DNA of 64,000 nucleotides from Stropharia rugosoannulata (Eukaryota; Basidiomycota; Agaricomycetes; Agaricales; Strophariaceae): NCBI GenBank assembly GCA_028532985.1, contig JANCIK010000002.1:310001-374000 (forward strand), in the 5' to 3' direction. A model generated the notes under the pieces. The model did not search any database and was not told where the DNA came from. It saw only the letters and a program-made list of their open reading frames with translations. Below, piece by piece: positions 34,857 through 46,729 of the stretch (positions are counted from its first letter, which is position 1; the number at the start of each line of letters is the position of its first letter). The position numbers and the translations under genes were made by a program.

Positions 34857-35822
34857 TCATGGCGAGTTTGACAAGGGCTTTCTTCTGCGACTGTCACTAC
34901 ACTCCTTGGCTCTCTGCTCTGCCTCTTTTCGCTCAGGAGAGTGTAGCCACCGAAGCCATATGTCCTTGTATTTTGGTGTCCACTTGTGCGATCCCTGACC
35001 TTCTGCTGGAAATACCTTATAGTCCTTCAACATGTGCGCAATGTGGTAAATCACTTTCTGTTCCTCAGGGCTATGTGTGCTCTTCAGGAACTGTGCCTCG
35101 CGCATTGACGGATGGTCGGACCCATGCGAGCCAGGGAATACCATCCAGTGCCACTTGACGTAGTCCTTTGCGGATAGGGCGATCTGTTCGACTCTGGTCT
35201 TCTGACTTACATTTCCTGTCCTAATACGCTTAGTGCCATTCCTTCGAGTGGCATTGTGCGGTGCGCCGCTTGCCCTGTGCTTCCAGCGCTGGGGCATATC
35301 GCGATACGCGGGCAGGAGTGCAGGTGTATAGTAAGTTACCAGAGGAGGCGGTGTGCTCTGTTCTCGAGGTTTTTCCACAGCTTTACGCACCGTTAGCGTC
35401 CTACCAACATGCCTCGCATCGGTCTGCTGCAGCACGCGTTGCCATTGCGCTGCATCTTTCCAGTAACGCGCTTCTTCTTCGACGGTTTTATATTTGTCAA
35501 TAGGACTGGCGAACCAACTTCGCCACAGCGATGCTATGAGCTGTAAAGGGAGAGCAAGAGCCTTTTCCGACCACCGAGTAGTTCGTGTTAGGACCCATGA
35601 AATGCGACTGCATCTCGAGAATAGATGAGCAGAGGAGACCAGAGTTATGCGTTTTAACACGATGAATATCTCGTTCGAAAAGTGAGCTATCGGGCGCAAG
35701 ATAGGTTCTGATAGGAACTGGAAAGGAAGTTAGCATAATGCTAGAGGATGAAATAACCATTTTATGTGTACCTCCAGGATAACGTCTTTGCTGCGGGAGA
35801 CTGCTACTAAAACTTGATACAT
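34857..35822 (-). CDS. Hypothetical protein, unknown family
   Basis: Two exons (35822-35772 and 35717-34857) separated by a 54-bp intron encode 303 residues. Exon 1 gives MYQVLVAVSRSKDVILE, and the join removes the need for a non-ATG start in the long frame. The protein is basic. It has a segment rich in aromatic and charged residues at about 95-125 (KYKTVEEEARYWKDAAQWQRVL) and a C-terminal part with WHWMVFPGSHGSDHP, KDYKVFPAEGQGSHKW and a basic end. No signal peptide or clear membrane helix, and I recognise no domain. The neighbouring HET relic is on the same strand but unrelated. Confidence 0.65.
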
Positions 35823-36483
35823 GGGGCTGAGCACCCTCATCGTTTGTCCGGAGTTGATGTTGGTTTGATGTTGGTGGTAAATGATGTAGAGGTGCCTAGA
35901 AGCCTGAAGGGCACGCTGGGTTCATAAGGAACACACGAGGCAATTGCACGAGGTGGTTACTATCCTACTGCCGATCGGCTGTAGTGGCCTTCATCGGTCA
36001 TCAACAATGGAGCCACTCGAGTGGCCCGGCGGTGCCAATCTGACAACTGCCTATTGCAGAAAATCTAGTCAATCTTTGGCCAGCGCATTTAGATGCACTG
36101 ACCGTACGGAATGATTGGGTTACGAATTAATATGCTTATTTCAATTGCACCTTTACTGTAGACTGTAGACGGGTGTTCAATTATCTACGTCGAAGCACAC
36201 AGAAGACCTATGCTCTTTTTTATCCATTATTCATATTCACTCTCGGAGTGTCTCCAAACTGTCAGATCTTCAGAGGTAGAGACAATATGATGAGCGCTTA
36301 ATCGTGAGAAATAGGGAAGACCACTGCAAATTGCTTAGTAATCAAGCATGTACCCCTACCCCTGCATCATAACGTTACGCCACTTACGGGTTAAGCGAAC
36401 TTTAGCGCTTTAGTCGGTATGTGCTGATACGTCCATACCTACGTTTATGATGCTATGATATGATTGTTCATAAATTACTATAA
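35823..36483. other. Intergenic, no supported gene
   Basis: No frame, repeat or RNA structure could be supported in these 660 bp upstream of the tRNA. Confidence 0.35.
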
Positions 36484-36570
36484 GCATTAATGGGGTAGTG
36501 GTAACCTGGGTCGTTGCCATCAGAGCATTGTTAGCTCGACCCGCCGGGGGTTCGATTCCCTCTTAATGCA
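36484..36570 (+). tRNA. tRNA-Gly(GCC) with a 16-nt intron
   Basis: The acceptor stem GCATTAA/TTAATGC pairs over 7 of 7 positions with discriminator A at 36570. The D arm is GGGT/ACCT, the anticodon stem GGTCG/CGACC, and the T arm GGGGG/CCCTC around TTCGATT (B box intact). The loop reads TTGCCA, so the anticodon at 36516-36518 is GCC. A 16-nt intron (36520-36535) sits one base 3' of the anticodon, the canonical position for nuclear tRNA splicing. A run of T (36590-36599) gives the RNA polymerase III terminator. Confidence 0.9.
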
Positions 36571-36589
36571 GTGTAGGCGTATCTGTGAT

Positions 36590-36599
36590 GTTTTTTTTT
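36590..36599 (+). terminator. Pol III T-run terminator of tRNA-Gly
   Basis: An uninterrupted run of about ten T residues starts 20 bases after the mature 3' end of the tRNA, as expected for RNA polymerase III. Confidence 0.75.
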
Positions 36600-37523
36600 T
36601 CGTTTCTCATTTCAATGTTTGAGTCTTGACCAAATGACTTGGTTGACACCGGACGGTCGGGACTCGGCGAGTATGTGCACTTGCCACTGACACGTGTAAT
36701 ATGTATGTAGTATGTACTAAAGTTTAATGTAGCCACGTAGTGTGTACTATGTGTTAATTTGATAACCTAGACCACTTGTAAGTACAGCCTAGGTAGTGTG
36801 TAAGTAAGTTATACAAGATGTAAGATAAGGTAAGAGACTCGGAGACGTACCCCTATATGCGTAGAACGGATTGGGGTACTGCTCATATGTCTACGCTGCT
36901 TATAGTTGTCCGCATGCGCTACGTGCCGTAGCGCTATAAACTTACTGTATCTACATTTGGTAAGTGTTTGTGTGTCCATGATGGAGCTCGCTTGCCGACT
37001 GAGTGTTGGCGGGTTGCTTGTCAGCACAGATGACGCGTACGCGTCCCTGAATTCTCCCTGGTGATTGGCTACGCCTACGAGTGTCTGCCGTCACCAGGCA
37101 CGGCTGTGTACTCTCAACACTATGTACATAATAGTTACTATTACCTAGTTACTTGTATATACTCTACTCTCTTATGGTTGTCGCCTTATTGCACGTTGAT
37201 TGTTAGAATTAGCATGAGTATCCCAAACTTTAGTACTACTTTATTTTTTGACTCCAGTATTACCCCAGTAAACCATTTCTGGAATAACCAAATATTTACG
37301 CTAATTCGATAGAGAAGCTGGACCAGATATCTAGTACTACAAGTATGTACACATGTAAGTCAAAAACATACATATGTTTGAGGAATAGCGCGTTTAAGAG
37401 CCTATAGTTGAAGGAAAGATCGTTGGCAGTACTATCTGCAAGGAGCCTATTTTATGATTTAAAATGAACAAACATATATAAAGCTTGGAAGAAGCTTATA
37501 GGAAAATAACTCACCCTCGATTA
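36600..37523. other. Intergenic, AT-rich, no supported gene
   Basis: Runs of TATGTA/GTAGT-like sequence dominate 36,680-36,830. No coding or RNA feature supported. Confidence 0.35.
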
Positions 37524-39225
37524 TTAGTGGTAGAACAGCGTCCTGGAAACGGATGCCGGTGCCTCATAGCTAGGTGGACCATATTTCCTAGGACGCGGTC
37601 CCGGTGCAAACAGCGTCACAATTTCAACAGGGTGGGTTATTAAAGGCTCTTGTGTCATTGGCACAAATCCTGGTCCGTTAAACGAGAGTAGAACATTGTA
37701 CTGTCAAATTGTAAGGAACATCAGTGTGCATGCATGCGAAAATGAAGCTGCCTACCTCTATGCGAAAATCGCCCAGAGTACACGAAGGCTTCATGCCTGG
37801 GCTTATGTGGATTTCTCCGCCCAGCCAGCTTGTGTGAAAGGTTCCGCAGTAGTTTTCCTCGTCATGATTGGACGGCCATAATACCGCGTGGGCAAGAACG
37901 TCGACCGAGTCCTTTAGATAATGTGTCCCGAGAGTGTGGACGGTATCGTAATGGTATCGTATTCGTCGCTGAAGGCGGATATCAATATACTTGGGCGTTG
38001 ACAGCAAGTTGGTAGCCTGGATGTCTCCTCCTTCTAGGAGTAAGAATAAGGGTATCAACGAGCCTCGTGTATAAGATAGCTAATAAGGAGCATTTGAATT
38101 AGCTGCATCTGAGCGGACATGGCATAAACTACAAACGGGTTTAGCTAGGAATAACTTAACGGGTAAACCAGAGAATGATACTGTCAACAAGATAAGGAAG
38201 CATAATTGAAAGAGAAAAAGACGTACTGTGCAACTGATTTCAACATGGCGTTCGTTGAAAATAGTGCCCTTCAAAGGTCCTTGCTTCACGGGGTGCCAGC
38301 CCTCCGCATCGACCGTAGGGCCAGGTAAAGGTATATTGTCTTGATAGGACAGTCGTCTTAGTAGAGAAAACGGTTTTGGCCTTGTCAAAGGAACATAGCC
38401 AAAGGGAACGGGTATCCTTTTTACGGGAGAATAACTTGCTTTTAGTCCTCGAGCTTCAAGATTATTATGCGGGGATACATACTTATAAGGAGTCAGCCAT
38501 TTTCCCCTATAATACTTGACAATGATCTGGTAAGCAACACTGGCGCGAGCGAGGCGTTCGCTGAAAGTCTCCGGCGGGTAAAACATTGCTAACTGCTTTT
38601 CTTTTCCATAGCGCACGGCGACTTGGTCTGGGAGACGGATTGAAAAATCCCAAGAACGTCCACTTTCACTACTTGAAGAATTATCTGTACCATGGCTGCC
38701 TGCCACTTCCGGACGACCGAGGTCACCATTCTGTAGAAGCGTTACTAGATGCTCGTTTGTATTTTCCGGAGAAAATCCAGTTGTAGAAGACCAAACCACT
38801 TCTCTAACTTTCAAGAAGGTCTCTTGTACAGCAGGTTTCGTCGAGCCGGGGGGTGACCCATACATGATATAGCCCTCAATCTATGCGGGACTTCCAGTGA
38901 TATTCCAGACTCGGCGACTACAGAATTTACTTACGGTGACTGTAACCTGATTGACTACCTCCAGTTTGTCTGCTCTGAGGTACACATGCCCTTTCACGGG
39001 GCTTCCCTGCAAGTATGTTGGCATGCTCTTGGATAATGCTTGGTCGGCCAGGAGTGTCAGTGTTGCCAGATGTCCTTTCTTCCCTTTAATAGCATATTCG
39101 AAAGATTTGATTTGGTTAGGGGCCCGTATATCTGTATACCTAGGTATGTACGCAGGAAGTTCAGGTGGTCTTTCAGGAGAAACTCCAGGGTCAATATTAT
39201 TGACGTCACTTGGGGAATCGTCCAT
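37524..39225 (-). CDS. Arrestin-like protein with PPxY motif
   Basis: Five exons (39225-38935, 38880-38227, 38154-38137, 38079-37756, 37700-37524) encode 487 residues. The arrestin N-domain includes LQGSPVKGHVYL, VNQVTVTIEGYIMYG, a WDFSIRLPDQV core and FSERLARASVAYQIIVKYYRG. The C-domain has VPFGYVPLTRP, GWHPVKQGPLKGTIFNERHVEISCT, LSYTRGSLIPLFLLLEGG and ends with YNVLLSFNGPGFVP. PPSY at 471-474 is a PPxY ligand for the WW domains of Rsp5/NEDD4 ubiquitin ligases. Fungal alpha-arrestins of this kind recruit Rsp5 to plasma-membrane transporters for endocytosis. The 18-bp exon 38137-38154 restores the conserved CT-LFLAKP-LSYTRG joint. The cargo is unknown. Confidence 0.9.
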
Positions 39226-40271
39226 CGCTGTGGATGTAGTAGAAATGAGGGAGATGTAAGGTAGTTATCCAGGTCTTGAAGGGTATTAAAAGTCCTATCT
39301 TGACCTCGGGTGCCTGAAGGCTGTGGCCTGTACGTGCAATGTATCTAAGTTTGATTCAGTGACCGTATGGTCATTGAACATGAGGAATGTCACCTTTGAG
39401 AACAAAACTGTGTTACTAAGGTGTAGTGTGAGAATTAACATCAAAAGTTAGTGTACCCAGTTTGTATCAACATGATGAGTGAAGATGTGCATGGGTTATG
39501 CATATACAAGGATAAGTAATATAATTAAGACAGTAACTCAATCAAACACACGTATTCGCTGATCATGAGGAGTAGAGTAGCCCCATTAATGATATCTCCA
39601 AGACGGCTGCACTGCAGTAAAATGGAATTTGATGGCCTTGCTGAAAGTAAGGTTCCACACTGTCTAATTCTTATCCGCTTTGCACATGTTTGTTCTCTCT
39701 TCTCTTATACACACAACCAAATACATCCACGACCCACCCCATCCTAATTCCTTCGAAAATCGCTCCGTTTTGTACTTGTTTGTCTATAGCCTATATGCTA
39801 CACAGATCTCCCATATCTTTATAATTATGACACGCTTTTGTATGTAGGTGTTTGGCTGACGGAGTCGCGGCATGCAGACCTGGGTTTGAGCTGGTTATGG
39901 AGTGACAAAAGGAGGTGAAATGCAATGCAATGGTCTGATACCGCCAACCAAACCAATCACATATAGTATGCTATGTGTGTAGCACTACTATCGTACTTTT
40001 GCCAAACTTTTGCATCAGCGGCCAATCGGCGGCTGGCACTTTATGAGTCTATAAGCACCGTGTGCGCCAGCGCGCCCAATGCGCGCTGATTGCGCGGCGC
40101 GTTACTAACAGTGCCGTGACGCTTCATGTTATACTATTTACAAATGCTTTACAACATTACTTACATACTACTTTGTTTACTGTGTACGCCCCAAGCCGCA
40201 GCGTAGCGAGGCGGAACTTGTGTAATTTAATCATTCTACGTCTGTTTCCCACTCTGTCACTTCTGCGTTGT
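39226..40271. other. Intergenic region left of the LINE
   Basis: No gene supported. At about 40,057-40,105 the sequence is a dense run of GCGC-type palindromes. At about 40,196-40,216 an imperfect hairpin (GCCGC...GCGGAA arms) occurs, which could be the 3' end of a Helitron whose helicase relic lies on the other side of the LINE. Confidence 0.35.
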
Positions 40272-40284
40272 AAGCCTCTGTCAT
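40272..40284. repeat. Left target-site duplication of the LINE
   Basis: AAGCCTCTGTCAT occurs here and again at 46728-46740, immediately after the poly(A) tract of the LINE. The first two A residues on the right could also belong to the poly(A), so the duplication is 11-13 bp. Confidence 0.85.
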
Positions 40285-40405
40285 GACGCTCCTTGATCTT
40301 TAACCACGACTCTCTCATTTCTTCCCACGGTTATCCTGGGGCAGAAAAGAGACCTCGTCGAGGCAAGACTTAAGTAGAGTAATATACAAAGTACAAGAAC
40401 CCAAA

Positions 40406-42259
40406 ATGGCTAGCAAGAACGACAGTGAGAAGAATCCTGGCCAACGGAAGTCGACCAGGAACGCAGGTAAACGCACAATGACGGATCGGGACGACCCCGC
40501 CAGCGCACTAGACGGCCAGCCAACAAAGTCGCGTCGCGGAGCCGATGATGAACTAAAAGACCCTGCAACAGCCAGAGCCTTCCTAGTGCGTAACAGCATG
40601 CTACCGGACGATGCTGACACAGCGAGCGCGAGAGACGTCGCGACAGCGCTCTTTCATACAGCTGAGGCAGCGGGCATGCCAGCGGACGCAAGGAAAATGG
40701 TCAGAGCCGCGGCATTCCTAGTAAAAGAATTCGACCAGACGGCGGCAAACGAAGTAGTACGCGAGGCAGTGTCAATGCAAGTAGACACACTGGCAGAGGA
40801 GTCCAGAAACATCACAGCCCACGTCACAGCAGCGCTGGAGGTAGCAGTAGCGGCCCAGGTAAAGGTAGTAGGCGAAGCGGCGGCCGCAGCCATCGACACT
40901 ATCATTGCGGCAGGAACAGCCAGGGCAGCAGCGGCGCTCGAGGCGGAGGTGGCGGCGCTACGTCCACAGACCCCGTACCGCGACGCACTACTACGATCAC
41001 CGACGCCCACTACTCCAGCTCCCGCACCGATGACGGATCAAATCCCCCCTGCCAAACTTCCCAACAGACTGCAGAACACAGCTCCGACGCAAGTCGAACG
41101 GAAGGTCCGGGCTGCAGCGAGGCAAGGCATTCGTGCACGCCAATTCCTACTGGACTTTCCCCCGGACTCCGAAATGCGACAACTGACGAAGCAGCAGGCG
41201 CTGGCTATGTTCAATAACGCGCTGGCGGCAGTAAGTGCAACAACCCCGGGAGCGGCTCATCGCATTAGGGCAATACGAGTGCTGCGCAACAAAGGTTTCC
41301 TGGGCGAATTCCTCACGGAGGCGGGAGCGGCCTGGTTCCAAGGACATGGCAACGCAGAGCTCTTCCTCAAGAAAATTGGAGGAAGGGGAACATGGAAACC
41401 GCGCACATACGCGGTCATCGTATTCATGGCCCCGATAACCTTCGACACAAACTCGGAGGACCAGGTACGGGAACTAGAACAGGAAAATGGACTAACCAAG
41501 GGATGCATAATACGAACTAAATGGGCAGTCGCCCGAAGCAGGCGCGAAGGCCTGACCAAGTCGACACTGATCCTTTCCCTACAGGAAATCAACTCCGCGA
41601 ACCTAGTTGCGGAGTATGGCCTACGCATTATGGGAACTAACTGCCCAGGTAGGAAGTGCAAAAGAGAACCACCCAAATGCTTGCGCTGTCTAAGCTGGAG
41701 CCATCTGGCCGAGAGCTGCAACGCAGAGGTACCGATATGCGGACTATGCGGGGATCAGGGACACAGAATTGAATTCTGCAAGAACAAAGACAGGCCGAAA
41801 TGCACCCCATGCAGCAGGGCAGGGACCACCGGAGATGCGACACGCCACTCGAGCTACAGCAGAGCCTGCAGCACCTTCCTGGCGAAATGCCGTGAATACG
41901 ACGAGCTCCACCCCGAAAACATGGAGCCGTTCTTCGCCTCCGACACGGACGGCTCAGACGACGCGGACTCTCTGGCAAGTGTTGAACAAGTATCAGCACC
42001 ACCACCATCCACAAAGGGTGCGCCCTCCGCAACGAATGACGCGGACATCCCTGCACAGCTCCAATCGCCTATCCGCCGCATTCTGACATCGAAGGCAGAA
42101 GAAAAAAGAAGGGCCTCGGAGGCGACCCGGCAGACCACGCTGGTAGGCTTCAGACCCCCCATGGGCACACTAGAGGTAGAGCCGGCGACGCCTGACTCGG
42201 AGTCCTCATCAGAGGACAAGGAGCCAGCATCGCCTGGCCTTTCATATACTTCTGAATGA
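40406..42259 (+). CDS. LINE ORF1, gag-like zinc-knuckle protein
   Basis: The 617-residue intact frame begins MASKNDSEKNPGQRK. A basic N-terminus is followed by an Ala-rich helical, coiled-coil-like region (about 60-200), a conserved region starting near FLLDFPPDSEMRQLTKQQAL, and two CCHC knuckles, CLRCLSWSHLAESC and CGLCGDQGHRIEFC (about 430-455), with a further Cys-rich CTPC segment. ORF1 proteins of this type bind element RNA and form the RNP needed for target-primed reverse transcription. Its stop overlaps the ORF2 start in an ATGA arrangement. Confidence 0.9.
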   Translation: MASKNDSEKNPGQRKSTRNAGKRTMTDRDDPASALDGQPTKSRRGADDELKDPATARAFLVRNSMLPDDADTASARDVATALFHTAEAAGMPADARKMVRAAAFLVKEFDQTAANEVVREAVSMQVDTLAEESRNITAHVTAALEVAVAAQVKVVGEAAAAAIDTIIAAGTARAAAALEAEVAALRPQTPYRDALLRSPTPTTPAPAPMTDQIPPAKLPNRLQNTAPTQVERKVRAAARQGIRARQFLLDFPPDSEMRQLTKQQALAMFNNALAAVSATTPGAAHRIRAIRVLRNKGFLGEFLTEAGAAWFQGHGNAELFLKKIGGRGTWKPRTYAVIVFMAPITFDTNSEDQVRELEQENGLTKGCIIRTKWAVARSRREGLTKSTLILSLQEINSANLVAEYGLRIMGTNCPGRKCKREPPKCLRCLSWSHLAESCNAEVPICGLCGDQGHRIEFCKNKDRPKCTPCSRAGTTGDATRHSSYSRACSTFLAKCREYDELHPENMEPFFASDTDGSDDADSLASVEQVSAPPPSTKGAPSATNDADIPAQLQSPIRRILTSKAEEKRRASEATRQTTLVGFRPPMGTLEVEPATPDSESSSEDKEPASPGLSYTSE

Positions 42260-45200
42260 ATGAGGCGCCACTGAACCGCCTTAGAATCCTCCAGGTCAAT
42301 CTCAACAAGTCGGACCGGGGGCACCTTGATCTGATAAACAGGCCGCTGCACAAGGACTGGGACATTATCCTGGTGCAGGAACCACATGTGACGGCAATGG
42401 GGCTTATCAGGACACCCAGAAAGTTCACCATCGTCTACCCAGCAGAACGATACAAAACAGGCGCAGCACAGGTGCGCGCCATAATATTCATAAATACAAA
42501 CTTACGGTCAAGCTCGTGGAGAGCTGTGAACGTGCCAAAACTACTGACATAACGGCGGTACAGCTACTGAGCAGCGCCGCATAACAATATTTAATATATA
42601 CAGTGCATGTGAACACACAAAGACCCTCGGCCGACTGCGTCGATACATGGCACGTCACAAGAACAACTTATGCCCAAATGACACGGACGGATACATAACA
42701 GCAGGTGACTTTAATACCCACCACCCAATGTGGGACACACCAGGCGACAACCGACTATTCACCCCAGCAGCTCTGAGACGGGCAGAGAAGCTGCTGCGGA
42801 TCGTGGAAGAACAGGACATGGTAATGGCACTTCCGCCAGGCCTGCCCACTCTACGTCACTTCCGCACAAAGCTGCTCTCCCGACCAGATAATGTCTGGTG
42901 CTCTGCCCACCTCCTACCAACATTTGTACGATGCGATACAGACAGCTATGCGCAATCGCCATGCACAGATCACTACCCAATAACTATGGTGCTGACCATT
43001 CCACAGGACCGCACAGAAGAACCCCCATCACGCAACTTTAGGAACACCGACTGGGGCGAATTCAGGGCATCACTGACCCGCCATATGCTGCAGGTACCGG
43101 ACCCACAGCCCATGAATGAAGCAAACACGATCCAAGATGCAGCAAAGGCCCTGACGACGGCGCTGCATGCCGCAGTCGAAGAGGTTGTCCCGCTTAACAA
43201 GCCATGCCCATTCTCCAAACGATGGTGGAACAGCAGCCTGAGCGAACTACGTAGGGAAGTAAACAAGCTAAGCAGGACTTCCTACCACCATCGCACACTG
43301 CAAAATCACCCTGTCCATGAAGAACGGAGGCGGAAGGCAAGGGAGTACGGTGACGCAATCATCAAAGCCAAAACAGCACACTGGGAAGAATACCTGGACA
43401 ACGCCTCAAGCCAGGATATATGGACCGCGAACAAATACATATCAGCCCCAACAGGCGACGGAGGTAAAACACGAATACCGTCACTCACTCTCACAGATGC
43501 CGATGGCCAGGAAACATCAGTGGACACAAACGAAGGTAAAGCGGAGGCCCTAGCCTCCGCATTCTTTCCACCTGCTCCTGCGGTATCAACTGTGCCCGCC
43601 GATTTCGAATACCCTGCACCTCTGGCGGACCCAGACCCTATCACTATCGACCGGATACGTGAACATGTCTCGCGACTCTCGCCCTTCAAAGCCCCAGGGC
43701 CGGACGGCATCCCCAACAAAGTCCTCCAAGAGTCCATAGATATAATCGGCAGCCACCTCCAACCGCTATATCAATCAATCATTGACACTGGATGCTATAT
43801 CGACAGCTGGCGGGAGTTCACCACAGTCGTCCTCCGCAAGCCCGGTAAACCCGACTATGGCGTCCCAAAGGCATATCGGCCCATAGCGCTGATTAACACA
43901 CAAGCAAAAGTACTAACATCCATAGTAGCTGACGACATAGCACGTCTGGTTGAAGCACATAAACTACTCCCCAAGAATCACTTTGGCGGACGATCTGGCC
44001 GCATGACAACAGATGCAGTGCACCTCCTGGAGGGTAAGATAAAAGAAGCATGGCGAAAAGGCAAGGTGGCCTCAGTGCTATTCCTCGACGTCGAAGGCGC
44101 CTTCCCCAATGCAGTAACAGACCGGCTAATCCACAACATGAAGAAGAGGCGGATACCGGAACGACTAATAGCATTTGTAATCGAACTTCTGAAGAGACGA
44201 CGGACAAGACTACGCTTCGACGACTACATATCGGAACTAATCTGGATCGTAAATGGCATTGGCCAAGGCGACCCTCTCCATGATCCTTTACATCATATAC
44301 AACGCTGATTTACTTGAAATCCGCAGGGCACAGAAGAATTGGCAATAGGTTTCGTAGACGATGTCATGGCTATTGCAATCGCGCGAACCTTCAAACAGAC
44401 AGTAAAGATGCTGAAGAACCTCATGGACAAGCCAGGAGGAGGCTTCAAATGGGGACAAGACCACAACTCCAAAAACGAGATTAGCAAACTGGCTGTTGTC
44501 CACTTCTCCCGACGACGACGGCCTGACCCCAACAACCCGGGCCACACTCGGCCCCTGCACCACCCCAAACTAAAGCTACACGACACAGTAGTCACGAACG
44601 CACCATACTACAAATATCTGGGGCTCATGGTGGACAGGGAGCTACGCTGGACGGTACAGATGAACAGGGCAACAGCTAAGGCAATGTCATGGACACTAGC
44701 CTTTCGTCGACTGTCGAATGTCACATGGGGCGTCTCTGCCAAACTAATGCGCAGGCTGTACCTATCCGTTGCCATCCCCAAGATGACATACGGCCTGGAT
44801 GTATGGTATACACCCCCTATGCTCGCGGAAAATGCGGCACGCCGAACGGGATCAGTCAAAGCTCTGGACACCATGCGCAAAATCCAGCGAGTCGCCACTC
44901 TAGCCATAAATGGCGGCCTGCGCACGACACCAACTCTGATACTCGACGCCCATGCAGGGCTACTCCCAATAGAGCAGCTCCTACGAAAAATCTGCCACCG
45001 GGCACTGGTACGTCTCTGCACCCTCCCACGCACTAACCCCGTATCCATACAGGTTCACGAGACATCAGCAAATCCGCCAGCTAGACACCCAACGGCAGTA
45101 GCACAATTACTCAAGATATACGAGAACGTCCGCCCAGGCAACACTGAAGAGATCCCACCACGGGCAATGCCAGCATCGAGGTCTAGGCCGTACCGCGTAC

Positions 45201-46228
45201 ACCCGCCATCAGCAGAATCAACGACATACGAAGAAAAAGATAACGCCGTATGCAGGGTCTACACCGACGGCTCCTGCGTGAACGGGATGATGGGAGCAGC
45301 AGCGGTCATATACCTAGGCAATAACAGAGACATACCAGACAAGGAACTGCGATACCTACTGGGCCCGGCCACCCGACATACGATCGACGAAGCGGAATGT
45401 GTGGCGGGAATGCTGGGATGTCACCTGCTGAGAGGCAACAACAACCTAGGTAGGAGCCCTATCTCAATGTACACTGACAGCCACAGATTCCTCCGCATGG
45501 CGTCTTCGAACCGGCCCAGCCCTGGCCACCACGTTGTGCAAATGCTCGAAACAATGGCTGAACACCTGCATCGCGAGACGGACACAGAGCGCACCCGAAC
45601 AGGGATCAAATTCGACCTACGATACATACAAGGTCACTGCGGCGTCAAGGGCAACGAGCGAGCCGATCAGGAAGCAAAAAAGGCAGCACGAGGAGATACC
45701 TCTCCACCTATCCAGCTGCCTGCAGTTCTCCGCCCTTCATTACCTGCTAGCGCTACGGCTCTGAAGGCTACATACCACGCGGCACTGGAAAGCGAAGCAG
45801 CAGCTGCATGGCACGTAGCACCAAGGGGGATAAGATTCAGCCAGAACGTCGACAGCAATTACCCTTTTGTAGCAGTACGGCAAATGAGAGATGGGCTAAC
45901 AAGGGCCGAGTCTAGCCTGCTGATACAAATGCGCAGCGAGCACATACCGCTGAATGCCTACCTAGAAAGATTTGGTCAATCGGACACACCGAGATGCCCG
46001 AGATGCTGGGACGAAAGGCAAGTATACAAGGAAGAAACGCTAAAGCATCTGCTATTCGTATGCCCAAGCTATGCAACGGCAAGGGCCGACATGGACTACC
46101 ATCTAGGCCGCGACGCGCGAAACATAAAAATTATGCTATCATGCAAAGAAAAATTCAAAATTGTCCTACGATTCGCAGCCCGCACTGGGCGCCTGCGAAC
46201 CGTGAAAGGGCAGAGACTAAGTATTTAA
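42256..46228 (+). pseudogene. LINE ORF2 (EN-RT-RNase H), broken by frameshifts
   Basis: The reading starts at the ATG overlapping the ORF1 stop. The endonuclease begins ILQVNLNKS and DIILVQEP, and continues after breaks near 42,540 and 42,585 with AGDFNTHHPMWD and DHYPI. The reverse transcriptase follows: YRPIALIN, FLDVEGAF (catalytic Asp) and GIGQGDPL, then two more shifts near 44,276 and 44,328 around the join to GFVDDV (catalytic Asp pair). RNase H is intact in its own frame: YTDGS, DEAECVAG, MYTDSH, and the HCGVKGNERADQEAK box. A Cys-His motif (CPRCWDE...KHLLFVC) precedes the stop at 46228. Frames between breaks remain long (553 and 629 codons), so decay is recent. Confidence 0.88.
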
Positions 46229-46707
46229 CCCATATGATTAACCATAACTTAACACATATTAATAGCAATAAAGCGCAAGCAATCAACGATAATACTAAAG
46301 TCAATCCACCCCAGCAAGCTGGGCCCCGACGCAACATCATAAACAACCACCTCCAATCCGATACCCGCAAGTACCACCCATCCGAAATTCGCGCCAGCAA
46401 TCGGCCACGGCAATACCGCCCAAGCTCACCCACAACAACCGACACCCCGTGATTGCACAGTCCCAAATATCTTAGATGACAGAGCCATGACGCCTCATAC
46501 CCAGCAAGCATTCACGAGAACCCTCCCTTCAAACTAGAGTGCCTGAAAACTGCGTTTCCATGCAGGGACGTCCGGGGGGCATAGCTCGTCGGCGCCGCTG
46601 AAAGGACTCTAAGGGAAAAGGAGGAGGACCCGGGGTCCTGTATTCTTCGTAGTAGACAGCTCTGTAACGTCCATATAGCGCGTAGCGCTACAGACTTAAA
46701 GTGACAT

Positions 46708-46729
46708 CAAAAAAAAAAAAAAAAAAAAA
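46708..46729 (+). other. LINE 3' poly(A) tract
   Basis: About 21 consecutive A residues end the element and abut the right target-site duplication, marking the sense strand of the LINE as plus. Confidence 0.85.

Larger units (their letters stand above)
40285..46727 (+). mobile_element. Full-length Tad1-like LINE retrotransposon, frameshifted
   Basis: A 6.44-kb non-LTR element with a roughly 120-bp 5' leader, ORF1 (gag-like), ORF2 (endonuclease, reverse transcriptase, RNase H), about 480 bp of 3' region and a 3' poly(A) tract of about 20 A. It is bounded by matching 11-13-bp target-site duplications, so both ends are intact. The domain order with a C-terminal RNase H fits the Tad1 clade of fungal LINEs. 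At least four frameshifts in ORF2 make it inactive on its own. Its codon use and composition (A/C-rich sense strand, few T) differ sharply from flanking genes. Confidence 0.9.
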
